DNA of 64,000 nucleotides from Altimarinus sp041659565 (GTDB taxonomy: Bacteria > Patescibacteriota > Gracilibacteria > BD1-5 > UBA6164): NCBI GenBank assembly GCA_041659565.1, contig JBAZXZ010000003.1, positions 124,001 to 188,000 of the forward strand, given 5' to 3'. Below, one piece after another: positions 21,768-33,371 of this stretch. The translations under genes and the position numbers were made by a program. Numbering within the stretch: the stretch's first letter is position 1; every line of letters starts with the position of its first letter. Under the pieces are notes generated by a model, which saw only the letters and a program-made list of their open reading frames with translations, searched no databases and was not told where the DNA came from.

Positions 21768-22988
21768 ATGTTTAATATATTAAATTCTATTTTCAATAAT
21801 CTATTAAATCAGACAAAATTAGATTTTTATAGATATTTTTATACTGAGCTTGAAGAAAATATAAAAGTTATATGAATAGTTTGAGAAAGATGAATTTGAA
21901 AAACAACATCCCTATTACAATTTGCAAAAACACATGAGAAAAGTTTTTATTTTTCAGCAGATAATTCAATTGTACAATCATATTGATTATTTAAGTTTGT
22001 ATTTGAATTATTTAATGATTACAGTATAGAAAATATTTTGATTGATGAAATTCATAAATATCCAAATTGGACTTTGGAACTTAAAAATATAATTGATAGT
22101 TTTCCTAATAAGAAAATTATATTTTCTTGAAGTAGTAGTTTAGATATAATTTCCTGAACATCATCACTAGAAAGAAGAGTAAAAATTATAAAAGTCTATC
22201 CTTTAAACTTCAGTGAATTTTTAAAATTATATTACAATATTGATATACCAAATTATACTTTTGAAGAAATTATTTCAGATTACAAAAAAATCAGTTTTGA
22301 ACTATCAAATAAAGTTTTAAAAAAACATATTGAACATTATATAAGAACTTGATTCTACCCTTATTCAAGAGATTTCAAATCTAATGATTTTTTTGATAAA
22401 ATTTTTAATACTCAAGAAAAAATTATTATTGAGGATTTACCAAGTTTTATAAATTTTCAAACATCAACTTTAATAAAAGTAAAAAAAATATTTTATTTTA
22501 TTGCAAATACTCTTCCTTGAGATTTGAATTATAGTTCATTAGCAAGAAAAATATGAGTAAATTCAGATACTCTTGAAAATATAGTTTTTATTTTAAGTAA
22601 AATATGAGTTATAAATTTGATTCCAAAAAGTATTTGATTATCAGATATGCTAAGAAAAGAGTTTAAAATATATTTATGAAATCCAAATTTGTATTATAGT
22701 TATGATCTAAATACAAATATTTGAATTATTAGAGAATCTTTTATAATACATTTTTTAAAAAGATTAATAAACTCAAGAAATGAGATCCAAACAGATTTAA
22801 GCTTACCTACAAATTGAGATATTTTATTTACATACAATAATACAAATTATATTTTTGAAATTTGATGAAAAAACAAAACTAAAAAACAAATTAAAAATCT
22901 AGAAAATGCTTTTATAGTTAGTGATGATATAATTATTTCAGAATATAATAAAATCCCCCTTTGGTTATTTTGACTTATAAAATGATAA
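21768..22988 (+). CDS. AAA-type ATPase of the DUF4143 class
   Basis: 406 residues. Walker A VGERGIGKTT (about 40-49), Walker B ILIDEIHKYPNW (about 90-101) and sensor GSSSLD (about 122) match the prokaryotic single-gene ATPases that carry a C-terminal DUF4143/nuclease-like region. Here the C-terminal half includes NGDILFTYNNTNYIFEIGGKNK, reminiscent of the PD-(D/E)xK-like end seen in that family. The cellular role of the family is not settled. The 148-bp gap before it (21620-21767) is AT-rich with no distinct element. Confidence 0.75.
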
Positions 22989-23054
22989 ACAAAATCTTTT
23001 GCAAAATTCAAAAAATAATTTAAACTGTAAACTATTAATACCAATCAATTATAT

Positions 23055-23612
23055 ATGTCATTAGATGTAAAATTAGACCATCCTCTACCGTGAGAAGTAG
23101 TTGAATTAATTATAAAAAGACATTGGATTGTATATGTTTTTATATGAGTATATTTTTTTAGTGCTGTATTATTATCTTCTGCATTGATTTTTTTCTTTTC
23201 AACTCAAATATGGGTTTATATAATTCTTATTGTCTTTTGGATGTGATTTGCACTATTTTTGTACGTAAAACGGTTAGATCATGAACTTGATTTATTTATA
23301 ATAACAAATAATAAAGTTATATGAATTGAGCAAGTATCTTTATTAAATAGAACTGTTTCTGAATGTAGTTTATCTCAAGTTCAGGAAGTGTGATCAAAAA
23401 CTATGTGATTTTTTGCTAATATGCTGAATTACTGATCTATTACAATTCTAACAGCTTGAAATGCAACTAATTTTACTATGGATTTTGCTCCAGATGCTAT
23501 TAATACTTCAAGTAAAATTCTTAGTATAATAAATACTTATAGAAATTCTAATTTAAAAGAAAGTAAGACCCAAATAACTGAAGTTCCAGAAAATATTCCT
23601 ACACAACCATAA
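23055..23612 (+). CDS. Membrane protein with bacterial PH domain
   Basis: 185 residues. Two membrane helices (about 22-45 and 48-70) are followed by a bacterial pleckstrin-homology (YdbS/YdbT-like) domain: LDHELDLFIITNNKVIGIEQ, LSQVQEVGSKTMGFFANMLNYGSITILTAG. The family usually has Trp just before the LDxxLD stretch; here the codon is CGG (23271-23273), so it may read as Trp. Role unknown; possibly membrane stress sensing or scaffolding. It precedes the ABC permease by 23 bases. Confidence 0.78.
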
Positions 23613-23635
23613 TTTATTTTTTAACTTTATTTTTT

Positions 23636-24397
23636 ATGTTAAATATAGCATTAAATACATTTAGAGAAATAACTAGAAATAAATTTTTATATTTAATAGT
23701 TTTTTTTGCTTTTGTGTTTATTATTTTTTCACTTTCTTTATGAAAATTAACAATTTGAGATGATAGCAAAATTGTAGTTGATTTTTGACTTGCTATGATT
23801 GAAATTTTTTGATTTTTAAGTGTTTTATTTGTCTGAAGTCAATTATTGTTTAAAGAAATAGAATGAAAAACTATATTTTTGATTTTATCAAAACCTATTA
23901 AAAGATATGAATTTATTATATGAAAATTTTTATGATTTTCTCTTTGTATCCTTTTTATAATGGTATTACAAGCAATTTTGTTTTTAGGAGTTATATTTAT
24001 TAAAGACATAGAAATAACTAAATTGATACTTTTTTCATTGTTTTTCACTTTTTTAAAATTAGAAATACTTTTATCATTTGTTTTCTTTTTTTCAACTTTT
24101 ATGTCAAATATGCTGACTATAATAGTAAGTGTTATGATTTATTTTATTAGTCATTCATTCTCTCTACTTCTTGATTTAGTTTGAGCTACTAAAAATGTCT
24201 TAATGATTAATGCTATTAAAATCTTACAACTTATTTTTCCTCCTTTTGAAGCGCTTAATATAAAAGATGTAATTTGAAGTTTTACTGATTTCAAGCCTCT
24301 TTATTTTATTTTCAATACTTTTTATTCTATTGCATACCTATTTTTAATTATAATTTTTACTATTTTGATTTTTAATAGAAAGAAATTTGAAAATTAA
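23636..24397 (+). CDS. ABC-2 type transporter permease
   Basis: 253 residues with six predicted membrane helices. The N-terminal ALNTFREITRNKFLYLIVFFA and the KPIKRYEFIIGKFLG segment after the second helix are typical of ABC-2/NosY-type permeases, where the latter is the cytoplasmic coupling region. No ATP-binding subunit is encoded nearby, so its partner must be elsewhere. It ends 3 bases before prmC, suggesting one transcript. Confidence 0.8.
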
Positions 24398-24400
24398 AAT

Positions 24401-25240
24401 ATGAAAAAACAAGAATTAATTAAACTTTGAAAAGAAAAATATAATTTAGACTCTAGAACTATAAATCAAGTTTTAGAGTTTGTTTTTGATTTAAGTAAAG
24501 AAAAAGTATTTTTACTAGAAGAAATAAATCCTGTTTTTTATGAAAAAATAATTTTTATATTTGAAAAACTTTCTTCTTGATATCCTTTAGCATATATAAA
24601 ACAAAAAGTTAATTTTATGTGACTTAATTTTTATGTAAATGAAGATGTTTTAATTCCTAGAGATGATACTGAGGTTTTGATAAATGAAGTAATTAAAGAT
24701 TCTGAAAGAAATTTAGATTGAAAAATATTATTAGATATTGGAACAGGGGCAGGAATTATTCCAATCACTTTGGCAAAAAAACTAGATTTTAAAGAGATTA
24801 TTGCTTTTGATATATCGGACAAAGCATTAGTAATAACTAAAAAAAATATTATAAAATATAATTTAGACAATATTATATCACTTATAAATGTAGATTTTAG
24901 AAAATTTGATTATAAAAAACTTACAGGAGAAAATTTAATTATCACAGCAAATCTCCCCTACATAAAAGAATGAGATTTTGAAAATATGGATTTTTGAGTT
25001 TATAATTTTGAACCAAAAATAGCATTGTATGGGGGAAAAAATACTTGATTTGAACTTTATGAAGAACTAATAAACTTACTAATAAAAGAGAAAACGGTCT
25101 TTAATAGTTTAGTTTTATTTATAGAAATAGGCTTTGATCAATATGAGGTAAGTAAAAATTTTTTATCAAAAAAATGATTAAAATTTGAATTTTTTAAAGA
25201 TACAAATAATATAGACCGAGTAATAAAGATTATTATTTAA
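24401..25240 (+). CDS. prmC: Release factor glutamine methyltransferase PrmC
   Basis: 279 residues, the family length. PrmC methylates the GGQ glutamine of release factors. An N-terminal helical domain (1-75) leads to PLAYIKQKVNFMGLNF, IPRDDTEVLI, the SAM-binding LLDIGTGAGIIPITLA and the catalytic NLPYI. The C-terminus NNIDRVIKII keeps the usual Arg, encoded by CGA (25217-25219), which argues that CGA is still Arg. In a cell where UGA is sense, RF1 should be the release factor needed; no prfA is in the window. Confidence 0.92.
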
Positions 25241-25258
25241 TTATACGGAAGTAAAAAT

Positions 25259-25359
25259 GTTTTTTCTAATTTTTTATAAATGAAAATCTTACCCTGTATC
25301 AATTTTAACAGAGTTTAAATTGATACTTGTTTTTGAATTTATAAAAAATTAGAAAAAAC
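25259..25359. repeat. 101-bp nested inverted repeat
   Basis: Outer perfect 23-bp arms (25259-25281 with 25337-25359; gttttttctaatttttt and complement) enclose a second perfect 10-bp pair (gtatcaattt, 25296-25305 with 25317-25326). It starts 18 bases after prmC and ends 39 bases before the next gene. The T-rich left arm and A-rich right arm do not give a normal terminator tail. It may be a small non-autonomous element or a structured RNA. Resembles in plan, not sequence, the element at 15727-15861. Confidence 0.6.
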
Positions 25360-25398
25360 AAAATGATTTGGGTATATTAATTGTTAATTATTTTTCTT

Positions 25399-26094
25399 AT
25401 GTGATTAGAAGATTTTGATTCATCTAGTGAAGCTTCAGATAATTCTTGAAACACTGTTTCAAGTAGTTCAGAGGTCTCAGAAAAAGTTAAAGAATGAATT
25501 AAAAAATCTGCTGCAAAAGCCAAAAAAATACAAAAAGATGAAAAAAAGGCAAAAAAATATGATTTTTTATTATCTTCTTTTTTAATAAAAATTATTTTAG
25601 ATAAAAAATATGATGATTTATTAGTTTTACTTATGAATTGTCTAGAAAAATGATATCCTTCAAATTTTCTGCTTTGAGTTTTTTCTTTGGTTTATATAGA
25701 AATAAGCTCAAAAATAAGAGAATCTTCAAATAAAAAAACTTTAGTTTTTGATTATGTTTCACCTGAATTTGTTGAATTTAATGATAGTGTAATAAATGAA
25801 CAAATAAGAAATAGAATAAATTTATGGGTTGAAGATATGATTGATGTAGTTCTAATGGAATGATCGGAAATTACAACAAAAAAACTTATTGATTTATTTG
25901 ATAATGAAAAAAAAGTATCAGATGATTATTTTATATGAATTTTTATTTTTTTCTTTAAATCAATGAATATAACTATTAATGAATCAAAAGCTTTTAATTA
26001 TACTGATTTTATATCTGGAGAATTAAAAAAATCCTATAGAAATTATTATTTTTCTATAAAAGTTAAAGAAGATGATGAAGATAAAATTATCTAA
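25399..26094 (+). CDS. Hypothetical cytosolic protein
   Basis: 231 residues. A Ser-rich acidic start (DSSSEASDNSGNTVSSSSE) leads to a Lys-rich helix (about 28-55), then a mostly helical, Phe/Ile-rich domain with no transmembrane pattern. The C-terminus is acidic (KEDDEDKII). No motif I recognise. It sits between the nested repeat and fusA. The gap to fusA (26095-26288) is AT-rich and probably holds the fusA promoter; a TTGACT at about 26194 has a short, poor spacing to TATAAA. Confidence 0.5.
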
Positions 26095-26288
26095 TTTTTA
26101 ATAATATTGAAATCAAATATTAAAAAGATATAAAAGCTAAAATATGATTAATGTAAATATCTAAGTTTTATTTTTTTAAACAAAAATAATCTTTTGACTT
26201 ATTTGAGATTTTATATAAAATTTGGGCAAATTTTAGTAAGTTTTTTACTTGCTAAATATTTATTTTATTTACTTTTAATTACAGAAGT

Positions 26289-28424
26289 ATGGCTGATAAA
26301 AAATACACTTTGGATAAGATCAGAAATATATGAATTATAGCTCATATAGATGCATGAAAAACTACTACTACTGAAAGAATACTTTTCTATACTTGAAAAA
26401 CTCATAAAATAGGAGAGGTTCATGATGGTGCTGCTACTATGGACTGGATGGAGCAAGAAAGAGAAAGATGAATTACTATCACTTCAGCAGCTACAACTGC
26501 TTTTTGGAAAGATATGCAAATAAATATAATCGATACTCCTTGACATGTTGATTTTACTATAGAAGTTGAGAGATCTCTTAGAGTACTAGATGGTTGAGTT
26601 GCTGTTTTCGATGCTTCTCAATGAGTTGAGCCACAATCTGAAACTGTATGGAAACAATCAGATAAATACACCGTTCCAAGAATTGCATTTGTAAATAAGA
26701 TGGATAAAACAGGTGCTGATTTTTATATGACTTTAGAATCAATTAGAAAAAGATTAGCTTGAGATAAGGCCGTGGCTATTCAATTACCAATTGGTGCTGA
26801 ATCAGAATTCATTTGAATTATTGATTTAGTTGAAATGAAAGCTTATAAATTTGAGTGATCTAGTTGAGAAACAGTTATAGAAATTGATATTCCTGCTGAT
26901 ATGAAAGAAAAATCAGACTCTATGAGAGCTGAGCTTATTGAAAAAGTTGCATCTTTAGATGATGCTTTGATGGAAAAATACTTTGAAACAGGTAAATTAT
27001 CTATAGATGAATTAAAAAGCTGATTGAGAAAATGAGTTTGTAAAAATGAATTATATGCTGTACTTTGTGGATCTGCATTACAAAATGTATGAGTTCAACT
27101 TATGATAGATGCTGCTTGTGATTATTTACCTAGTCCTATGGATGTAAATAATTGAGTATTAACAGTTATGGATCCTGATGATAAAGAAATAAAAGAAGAT
27201 ATCAAAGTAGATGTTAATTCTCCTCTTGCTGCAATAGCTTTTAAAATAATGACTGATCCTTTTGTTGGTAAACTTTGTTTCGTCAGAGTTTATTCTGGAA
27301 CATTAAGATCAGGTTCTTATGTATACAATGCTACTTCTTGAGAAAAAGAAAGAATTTGAAGATTACTTCAAATGCATGCTAATAACAGAATAGATGTAGA
27401 AGAAATTTCAGCTTGAAATATATGAGCTGTAATTTGATTAAAAAATACAAAAACATGAGACACAATTTGTGATATAAATAAAAAACTTAAGGTTGAGGCT
27501 ATAGAATTTCCAGAACCAGTTATATCTGTTTCTGTTGAACCAAAAACAAAAGCAGATCAAGAAAAAATGTGATTTGCTTTAGCTAAATTAGCTGAAGAAG
27601 ATCCTTCATTTAAAGTTAGAACTGATGATGAAACATCACAAACTATTATCTCATGAATGGGTGAATTACACCTTGATATTATTGTTGATAGAATGAGAAG
27701 AGAATTTAAAGTAGAATGTGCTGTATGAGCTCCTCAAGTTGCATATAGAGAAACAATTAAAAATCCTGTTAAAGATGTAGAACATAAATATAGTAAACAA
27801 ACTTGAGGTAGATGACAATTTGGTCATGTTATCATATCTTTTGAACCTTATAAAGTTGCTGATGAAGATGATAATGGAATAAAGAAAATCAATAAATTTG
27901 TTAATAAAGTTGTTGGTTGAGTTATTCCTAAAGAATATATACCAGGTGTAGAAAAATGATTAAATGCAGCTTATACAAGATGATACCTTGCTTGATATCC
28001 AATGGTTGATATAAAAGCTACTTTAACTTTTGGTTCTTATCATGAAGTTGATTCAAGTGAATTATCATTTAGAATTGCTGCTTCAAAAGCATTTAGAGAT
28101 GCTTGTAAAAAAGCAACTCCTGTACTTTTAGAACCTATAATGAAAGTAGAAGTAAATACTCCTGAGGAATACATGGGTGATGTACTTGGACAAATAAATA
28201 GTAAAAGAGGTAGAATAGAAGAAATGGGGCAAAGAGGTCAAGCAAAAATTATTAATTGTTTTGTACCACTTTCAGAGATGTTTGGTTATGCTACAGATTT
28301 AAGAAGTGCAACTCAAGGTAGAGCAGTTTACATAATGGAATTTGATCATTATGAAGAAGTTCCAACAAATGTTGCATTAAAAGTCAGAGAAGACAGATGA
28401 TTCAAACTTGATGATGATGAATAG
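26289..28424 (+). CDS. fusA: Elongation factor G
   Basis: 711 residues, normal for EF-G, the GTPase of ribosome translocation and recycling. G1 AHIDAGKTTTTER, switch I RERGITITSAA, G3 DTPGHVDFT, G4 NKMDKTGAD and G5 GSALQNVG are all present, then domain II, III, IV (HKYSKQTGGRGQFGH) and V (ATQGRAVYIMEF). The Gly of G1 and of DTPGH are both TGA, direct evidence for the reassignment. It stands without rpsL/rpsG neighbours, unlike the usual str operon. The last 130 codons contain few TGA by comparison with the rest. Confidence 0.97.
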
Positions 28425-28436
28425 TTTTATACTTCC

Positions 28437-28475
28437 AAAAGAGATTAGATTTTAAAAAATCTAATCTCTTTTTTT
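28437..28475 (+). terminator. Terminator after fusA
   Basis: A 17-bp perfect stem (28437-28453 with 28456-28472, core gagattagat) with a T-run, starting 13 bases after the fusA stop. Confidence 0.88.
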
Positions 28476-28510
28476 ATTTTTTTCACATTGTATAGAAAAG
28501 AGTATTTTTT

Positions 28511-28539
28511 TTGCTTATAAATTCATTTTATGATAAAAT
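28511..28539 (+). promoter_or_regulatory. Predicted promoter of the second pilin gene
   Basis: -35 TTGCTT (28511-28516), a 17-base spacer ending TGA (weak extended -10) and -10 TAAAAT (28534-28539). It lies just after the fusA terminator and about 36 bases before the pilin ATG, which makes a new transcription start expected here. Confidence 0.45.
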
Positions 28540-28575
28540 TAATTTAATTATATTTTTTTATTAAATAATAACCAC

Positions 28576-29841
28576 ATGAAAAATACTAAGGCTTTTACAC
28601 TTGTTGAGCTAATTGTCGTTATTACAATACTTGCAATCCTCTGAACTATTGCTTTTGTATCTTTTCAAGGATACACAAGAAACAGTAGAGATTCTGTTAG
28701 ATTTTCTGATATTAGTAAAATAAAGCTTTCTTTAGAATTATTTATTATTAATAACTGAAAATATCCTGATCCTACAAATTGAATAAATATAACTTATTCA
28801 GGAACAACTATTTGGCAACAATGAAATTTTTGAGAATCAACTTTTATTAATGTTAAAAATTTAAATAAGATTCCTACTGACCCTTTAGTTAATTCTGAAT
28901 ATACATACTCTGTTACAACAAATAGAATGAATTATGAAATTTGATGAATATTAGAATGAAATAATTTATCTCAATTAAATCTTATAAATAAAACCTATGC
29001 TCTATGAACTATTGATGCACAATCTTATGTTATTTGAACATATAATTGAAAAATTTTAAAAGTTTTATCTTGAAGTATTTGTGATGTACTAACAATTCCT
29101 ACTATTATTACTACTCATATTGAATCAGATACTGATTTAAGTGTTATTATAGCAGAGAAAAAATTTGCATATAAATGATTTAATAATTTACCTTGAAGTT
29201 TTACAAATAATATATTTACTGAGTGAGGTTTCGATTTCTCACCTAAAAAATTAGTAGCTTATTCTGATACTTGAAGTTGTCTTGCATTATCAACAGATCA
29301 ATCTAAAAGATTAGAATTATATAATAATATTAAATTTTCTTATGATTGAACATTATTAAATGACTTATTACCTGATATTTGAATTTCAAATTTTTGTGAT
29401 TCTCAAGAAAAAGAAATATTACTTTCTAAAGATATTGTACAAAATAACTTATTATTAAATGTTATAGATTGAGAAACAATTGAGTGTATACAAGATGCAA
29501 ATCCTCCAATAATACTATCATCATGACCAACTTGAACAATAATATCCTCTTGAGCAATAATAACTGCAACGACAAATGAAATTGCAATATGTAAATATGA
29601 TACTTCTGATATATCATATGAGTTAATGATAAATACTTTTGAGACAACTAATTCAATAAACCATGAAACTCCTTATATTGCTACAGAATGAATTAATAAT
29701 ATATACATAAAATGTAAAGACTCTTTTAATAATGAATCCCCCTCTACTAATATAATATTTACCTATACTTATTCAGAACCAGTAATTATAAATATATCTC
29801 CTGGTGATTGATGAACTTACACATGTGAATCATGTAATTAA
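28576..29841 (+). CDS. Type IV pilin-like protein, long form
   Basis: 421 residues. Its first 35 residues nearly repeat those of the pilin at 20309 (KAFTLVELIVVITILAILGTIAF), and the following GYTRNSRDSVRFSDI block is also shared, so the two are paralogues. The C-terminal part differs: no LamG domain, but beta-rich repeats with Cys pairs and a Big/Ig-like tail (ILSSGPTGTIISSGAIITATT) ending CESCN. Probably a large minor pilin or pseudopilin exposed at the surface. The lipoprotein gene starts 30 bases downstream. Confidence 0.78.
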
Positions 29842-29871
29842 AAAAATAATTTAATTTTTAAAAATATAAAT

Positions 29872-30486
29872 ATGAAAAAAATTATAGTAATAACTATTAC
29901 CTCTCTTATATTAACAGGATGTTTTAATAAAGAAGAAAATATAAATCCAGAAATAAAGAATAATATTAATGTTGAATCTAAGTGACTTACAGCATGAAGC
30001 AATATGGTTTTTGAAGAAAAAAAAGTTGAAGTAAAAATGAAAAATGAAGTTTTAACAATAAAAAATAAATTAACAATAAAAGAATGAAGGGCTGATGATT
30101 TTCCTAAAGATTTTAATATCATAAAAGGGTGAAAAATTTATCAAAATTCAAATATGCAAAAATATGCATTTATAATAGTAAAAAACCAAACAATAGAAAC
30201 AATTTCTGATTATTATAAAAAAGAGTTAAAATTAAATTGATGGAAATTATATATAAATAATGAAGAAGAAAATATTAATAATAAAATTCAAAAAGTAGAG
30301 GACATTAAAAAAACTTCTAATTCTTTAAAATTTATAAAAAATATATGAGAAAATCAAATATCTGAATTAAATTTAGATATTAATTCTGATATACCTAAAA
30401 TTTTAAAAGAAAATTTTAATTTTGAATGAAAATTTATAGAAATTAGATTTAACGATTTATTTACACAACCAGAAATATCTAATTAA
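29872..30486 (+). CDS. Putative lipoprotein
   Basis: 204 residues. A short signal peptide with lipobox LILTGC (Cys17) marks it as a lipoprotein. The mature part is mostly charged, alpha/beta, with KDFNIIKGGKIYQNSNMQKY and a following SDYYKKELKLNGWKL, a pattern recalling small periplasmic domains found next to pilin genes. I cannot name a family. It lies between the second pilin and the beta-helix protein, 27 bases before the latter, and the three are probably cotranscribed. Confidence 0.6.
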
Positions 30487-30513
30487 TACCTACTATTTTA
30501 TAAAAACAATAAT

Positions 30514-33327
30514 ATGTTACTAAAAAAAATTACTTATATAAAAATATTTATTATAATAATATTTTTATTTACAACTTGAGTAGCTAAGGCAACTGATGTT
30601 TGATGAACCATAGCAACTAACACAACTTGGACAACAACCTGAAGTCCTTATATTATAAAAACAAATTTGATTTTAAATAGTTGATGTACATTAACTATAG
30701 AACCTTGAGTTGTAGTCAAAGTTAGTAATTGATTATCAATAACTATTAATTGAGTATTAAATGCACAATGAACTTTATGAAATGAAATAATTTTTACTTC
30801 AATAAATGATTGGAGTGTTTGATGAGCAGTATGATGAACATGAACTCCTGCAAGATGAAATTGGGTATATTTATATATTAATTGAGTATGAACAAATTGA
30901 TCTATTCTTGATTATGTAGAAATTAAATATTGATGATCTGATACTTCATATGCATCCCTGCGGTTAAATACAACAACAACTCAAGTAAAAAATACTTTAA
31001 TAAAAGAAAGTCTGTATAGATGAATTAGAGTTGATTGAAATAGTACAACTTATCCAACTATTCAAAATTCAACTATTACAAATTATTGATACCAATGAAT
31101 CCGGTTAATAAATTGAAATTCTATAATAACAAATAATCATATTATAGGAAGTAGCACATACGATTGAATTTATATAGCAAATTGAAATCCAATTATTACT
31201 AATAATATAATAGAAAATAATGGTCTAAGTTGAATTTATATACTTGCCTGATATCCATCAATATCTGGTAATACTATTCAAAATAATCTTCAGTATGGTA
31301 TTAATTCCTACAATTTACAGATAAGAGTTCTGCCAAATGATTCCGCAATTGATAATATTTTTAGTTGAAATACTCTTTGACCAGTTACTTCAAGATGACT
31401 TGATATAACTTCTAGTTGAACTGTAGATTGATCAGTTAAAGATGTCATTATTAATTGAGTATGAGTATTAGCTTTATGAAAAACTTTGACTTTTGCACCT
31501 TGAACTGTAGTAAAAGTAGTTAATGGAATATTTTTACAAACTAATTGAATAATAAAAGCTGAAGGAACTATTACTAAACCTATAATTTTTACTTCTATTA
31601 ATGATCAAAGTGTTTGATCAGAAAATTTATGAACTTGAACTCCCGCTAAATGAAATTGGGCCTATTTTAGGTTTAATTGAACATGAACAAATTGATCTAT
31701 TCTTGATTACACAAAAATTAAATATTGATGATCTGATAATTTATATGGTTTGTTACGGTTAAATATAACAAATACTCAAGTAAAAAATAGTTTAATTGAA
31801 GAAAGTTTATATAGATGAATTAGTATTGATTGAAATAGTACAACTTATCCAACTATTCAAAATTCTGTTATTAGGAATACTTGACAATATTGAATAGTTT
31901 CATTAAGTTGAAATGCAGTTATAACTTGAAATACTATAGAAGGTACTACTACATATGATTGAATCTATATATGAGACTGAAGCCCAACTATTACTAATAA
32001 TATAATTCAAAATAACAAACGTAGTGGTATATATATATATGCATGAACTCCAACATTAATATCTGGTAATACTATTCAAAATAATCTTCAGTATGGTATT
32101 GATTCTTACAATTTACAGGTAAGAGTTCAGCCAAATGATTCCGCAATTGATAATATTTTTAGTTGAAATACTCTTTGACCAGTTACTTCAAGATGACTTG
32201 ATATAACTTCTAGTTGAACTGTAGATTGATCAGTTAAAGATGTCATTATTAATTGAGTATGAGTATTAGCTTTATGAAAAACTTTGACTTTTGCACCTTG
32301 AACTGTAGTAAAAGTAGTTAATGGAATATTTTTACAAACTAATTGAATAATAAAAGCTGAAGGAACTATTACTAAACCTATAATTTTTACTTCTATTAAT
32401 GATCAAAGTGTTTGATCAGAAAATTTATGAACTTGAACTCCCGCTAAATGAAATTGGGCATATTTTAGGTTTAATTGAACATGAACAAATTGATCTATTC
32501 TTGATTACACAAAAATTAAATATTGATGATCTGATAATTTATATGGTTTATTGCGGTTAAATATAACTACAACTCAAGTAAAAAATAGTTTAATTGAAGA
32601 AAGTTTATATAGATGAATTAGTATTGATTGAAATAGTACAACTTATCCAACTATTCAAAATTCTGTTATTAGGAATAATGGGTATTATTGAATAATTTCT
32701 AATAGTTGAAATTCAGTGATAACAAATAATAATATAATAGGTAGCATTTCATATGATTGAATTTATATATGAGCATGAAGCCCCTCAATAAAAAATAATA
32801 TTATTAAAGATAATAATCGTTATGGTATATATTATGCTTGAACTCCAACGATAACATATAATTTATTTCATAATAATAAAATTTCTAATATATATAATTG
32901 AACTCTAGATTGAACAAATATAATCTGATCTGATCCGTTAATTAATTCAACAACTCAAGAATTAACTATTTGATCACCTGCAATAAACACTTGAGATCCT
33001 AGTTTCTGAGATCATCCATTAACTTGAAATAGATATGATATTTGAGCTTTTGAATATACTTGATATGCAGTATTAGCTTTTTCTGCTAATTTAACTTGAA
33101 TATGATGAAGAAGTTTAACATATGAATGGAATTTTATAGAAGATCCTACAAATTGAGTTGATGTTCCATTAATATGAAATAATAGTTGAACTATTACTGT
33201 CGATTCCAATATATCGTGTAATTTTCAATTAAAAAAATTATGAAATTATAAAATAAAACTTGTAGTGAAAGAATGACAAACAATTATATGAGAAGGTACC
33301 AATGCTTTTACAATTATTAGTCCATAA
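30514..33327 (+). CDS. Secreted right-handed beta-helix repeat protein
   Basis: 937 residues with an N-terminal signal peptide (about 1-26, ending VAKA). The body has three related units, each with a CTLTIEPGVVVKV- or LTFAPGTVVKV-type strand, a KGNW/RGNW loop, DYVEIKYGG or DYTKIKYGG and rows of short parallel beta-helix turns (NNIIENNGLSGIYI). The last ~110 residues form an Ig/PKD-like domain (YDIGAFEYTG before it, LTYEWNFIEDPTNG inside). Parallel beta-helix proteins often bind or cleave polysaccharides, but catalytic residues cannot be assigned, so adhesin is as likely as lyase. Units 2 and 3 are almost identical in DNA. Four CGG codons (30961, 31102, 31756, 32554) sit in the helix strands. 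Confidence 0.8.
31261..32678 (+). repeat. Near-identical internal tandem duplication, 798-bp period
   Basis: The block from 31261 to about 31880 reappears at 32059 to about 32678 with only scattered differences, an offset of 798 bp or 266 codons. Repeat boundaries fall inside the beta-helix units, so the duplication keeps the frame. The similarity at DNA level, synonymous sites included, points to a recent event or ongoing gene conversion. An older, diverged copy of the unit covers about 30680-31260. Confidence 0.85.
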
Positions 33328-33371
33328 AAAAATCCTGATTTCTCACAGACATTCTAGTCCGAATTTGTATT

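Noticed and set aside
23636..24397. Complete ABC exporter operon
   Set aside because: Only the permease is present; the neighbouring ATPase at 21768 is of the DUF4143 class and has no ABC signature.
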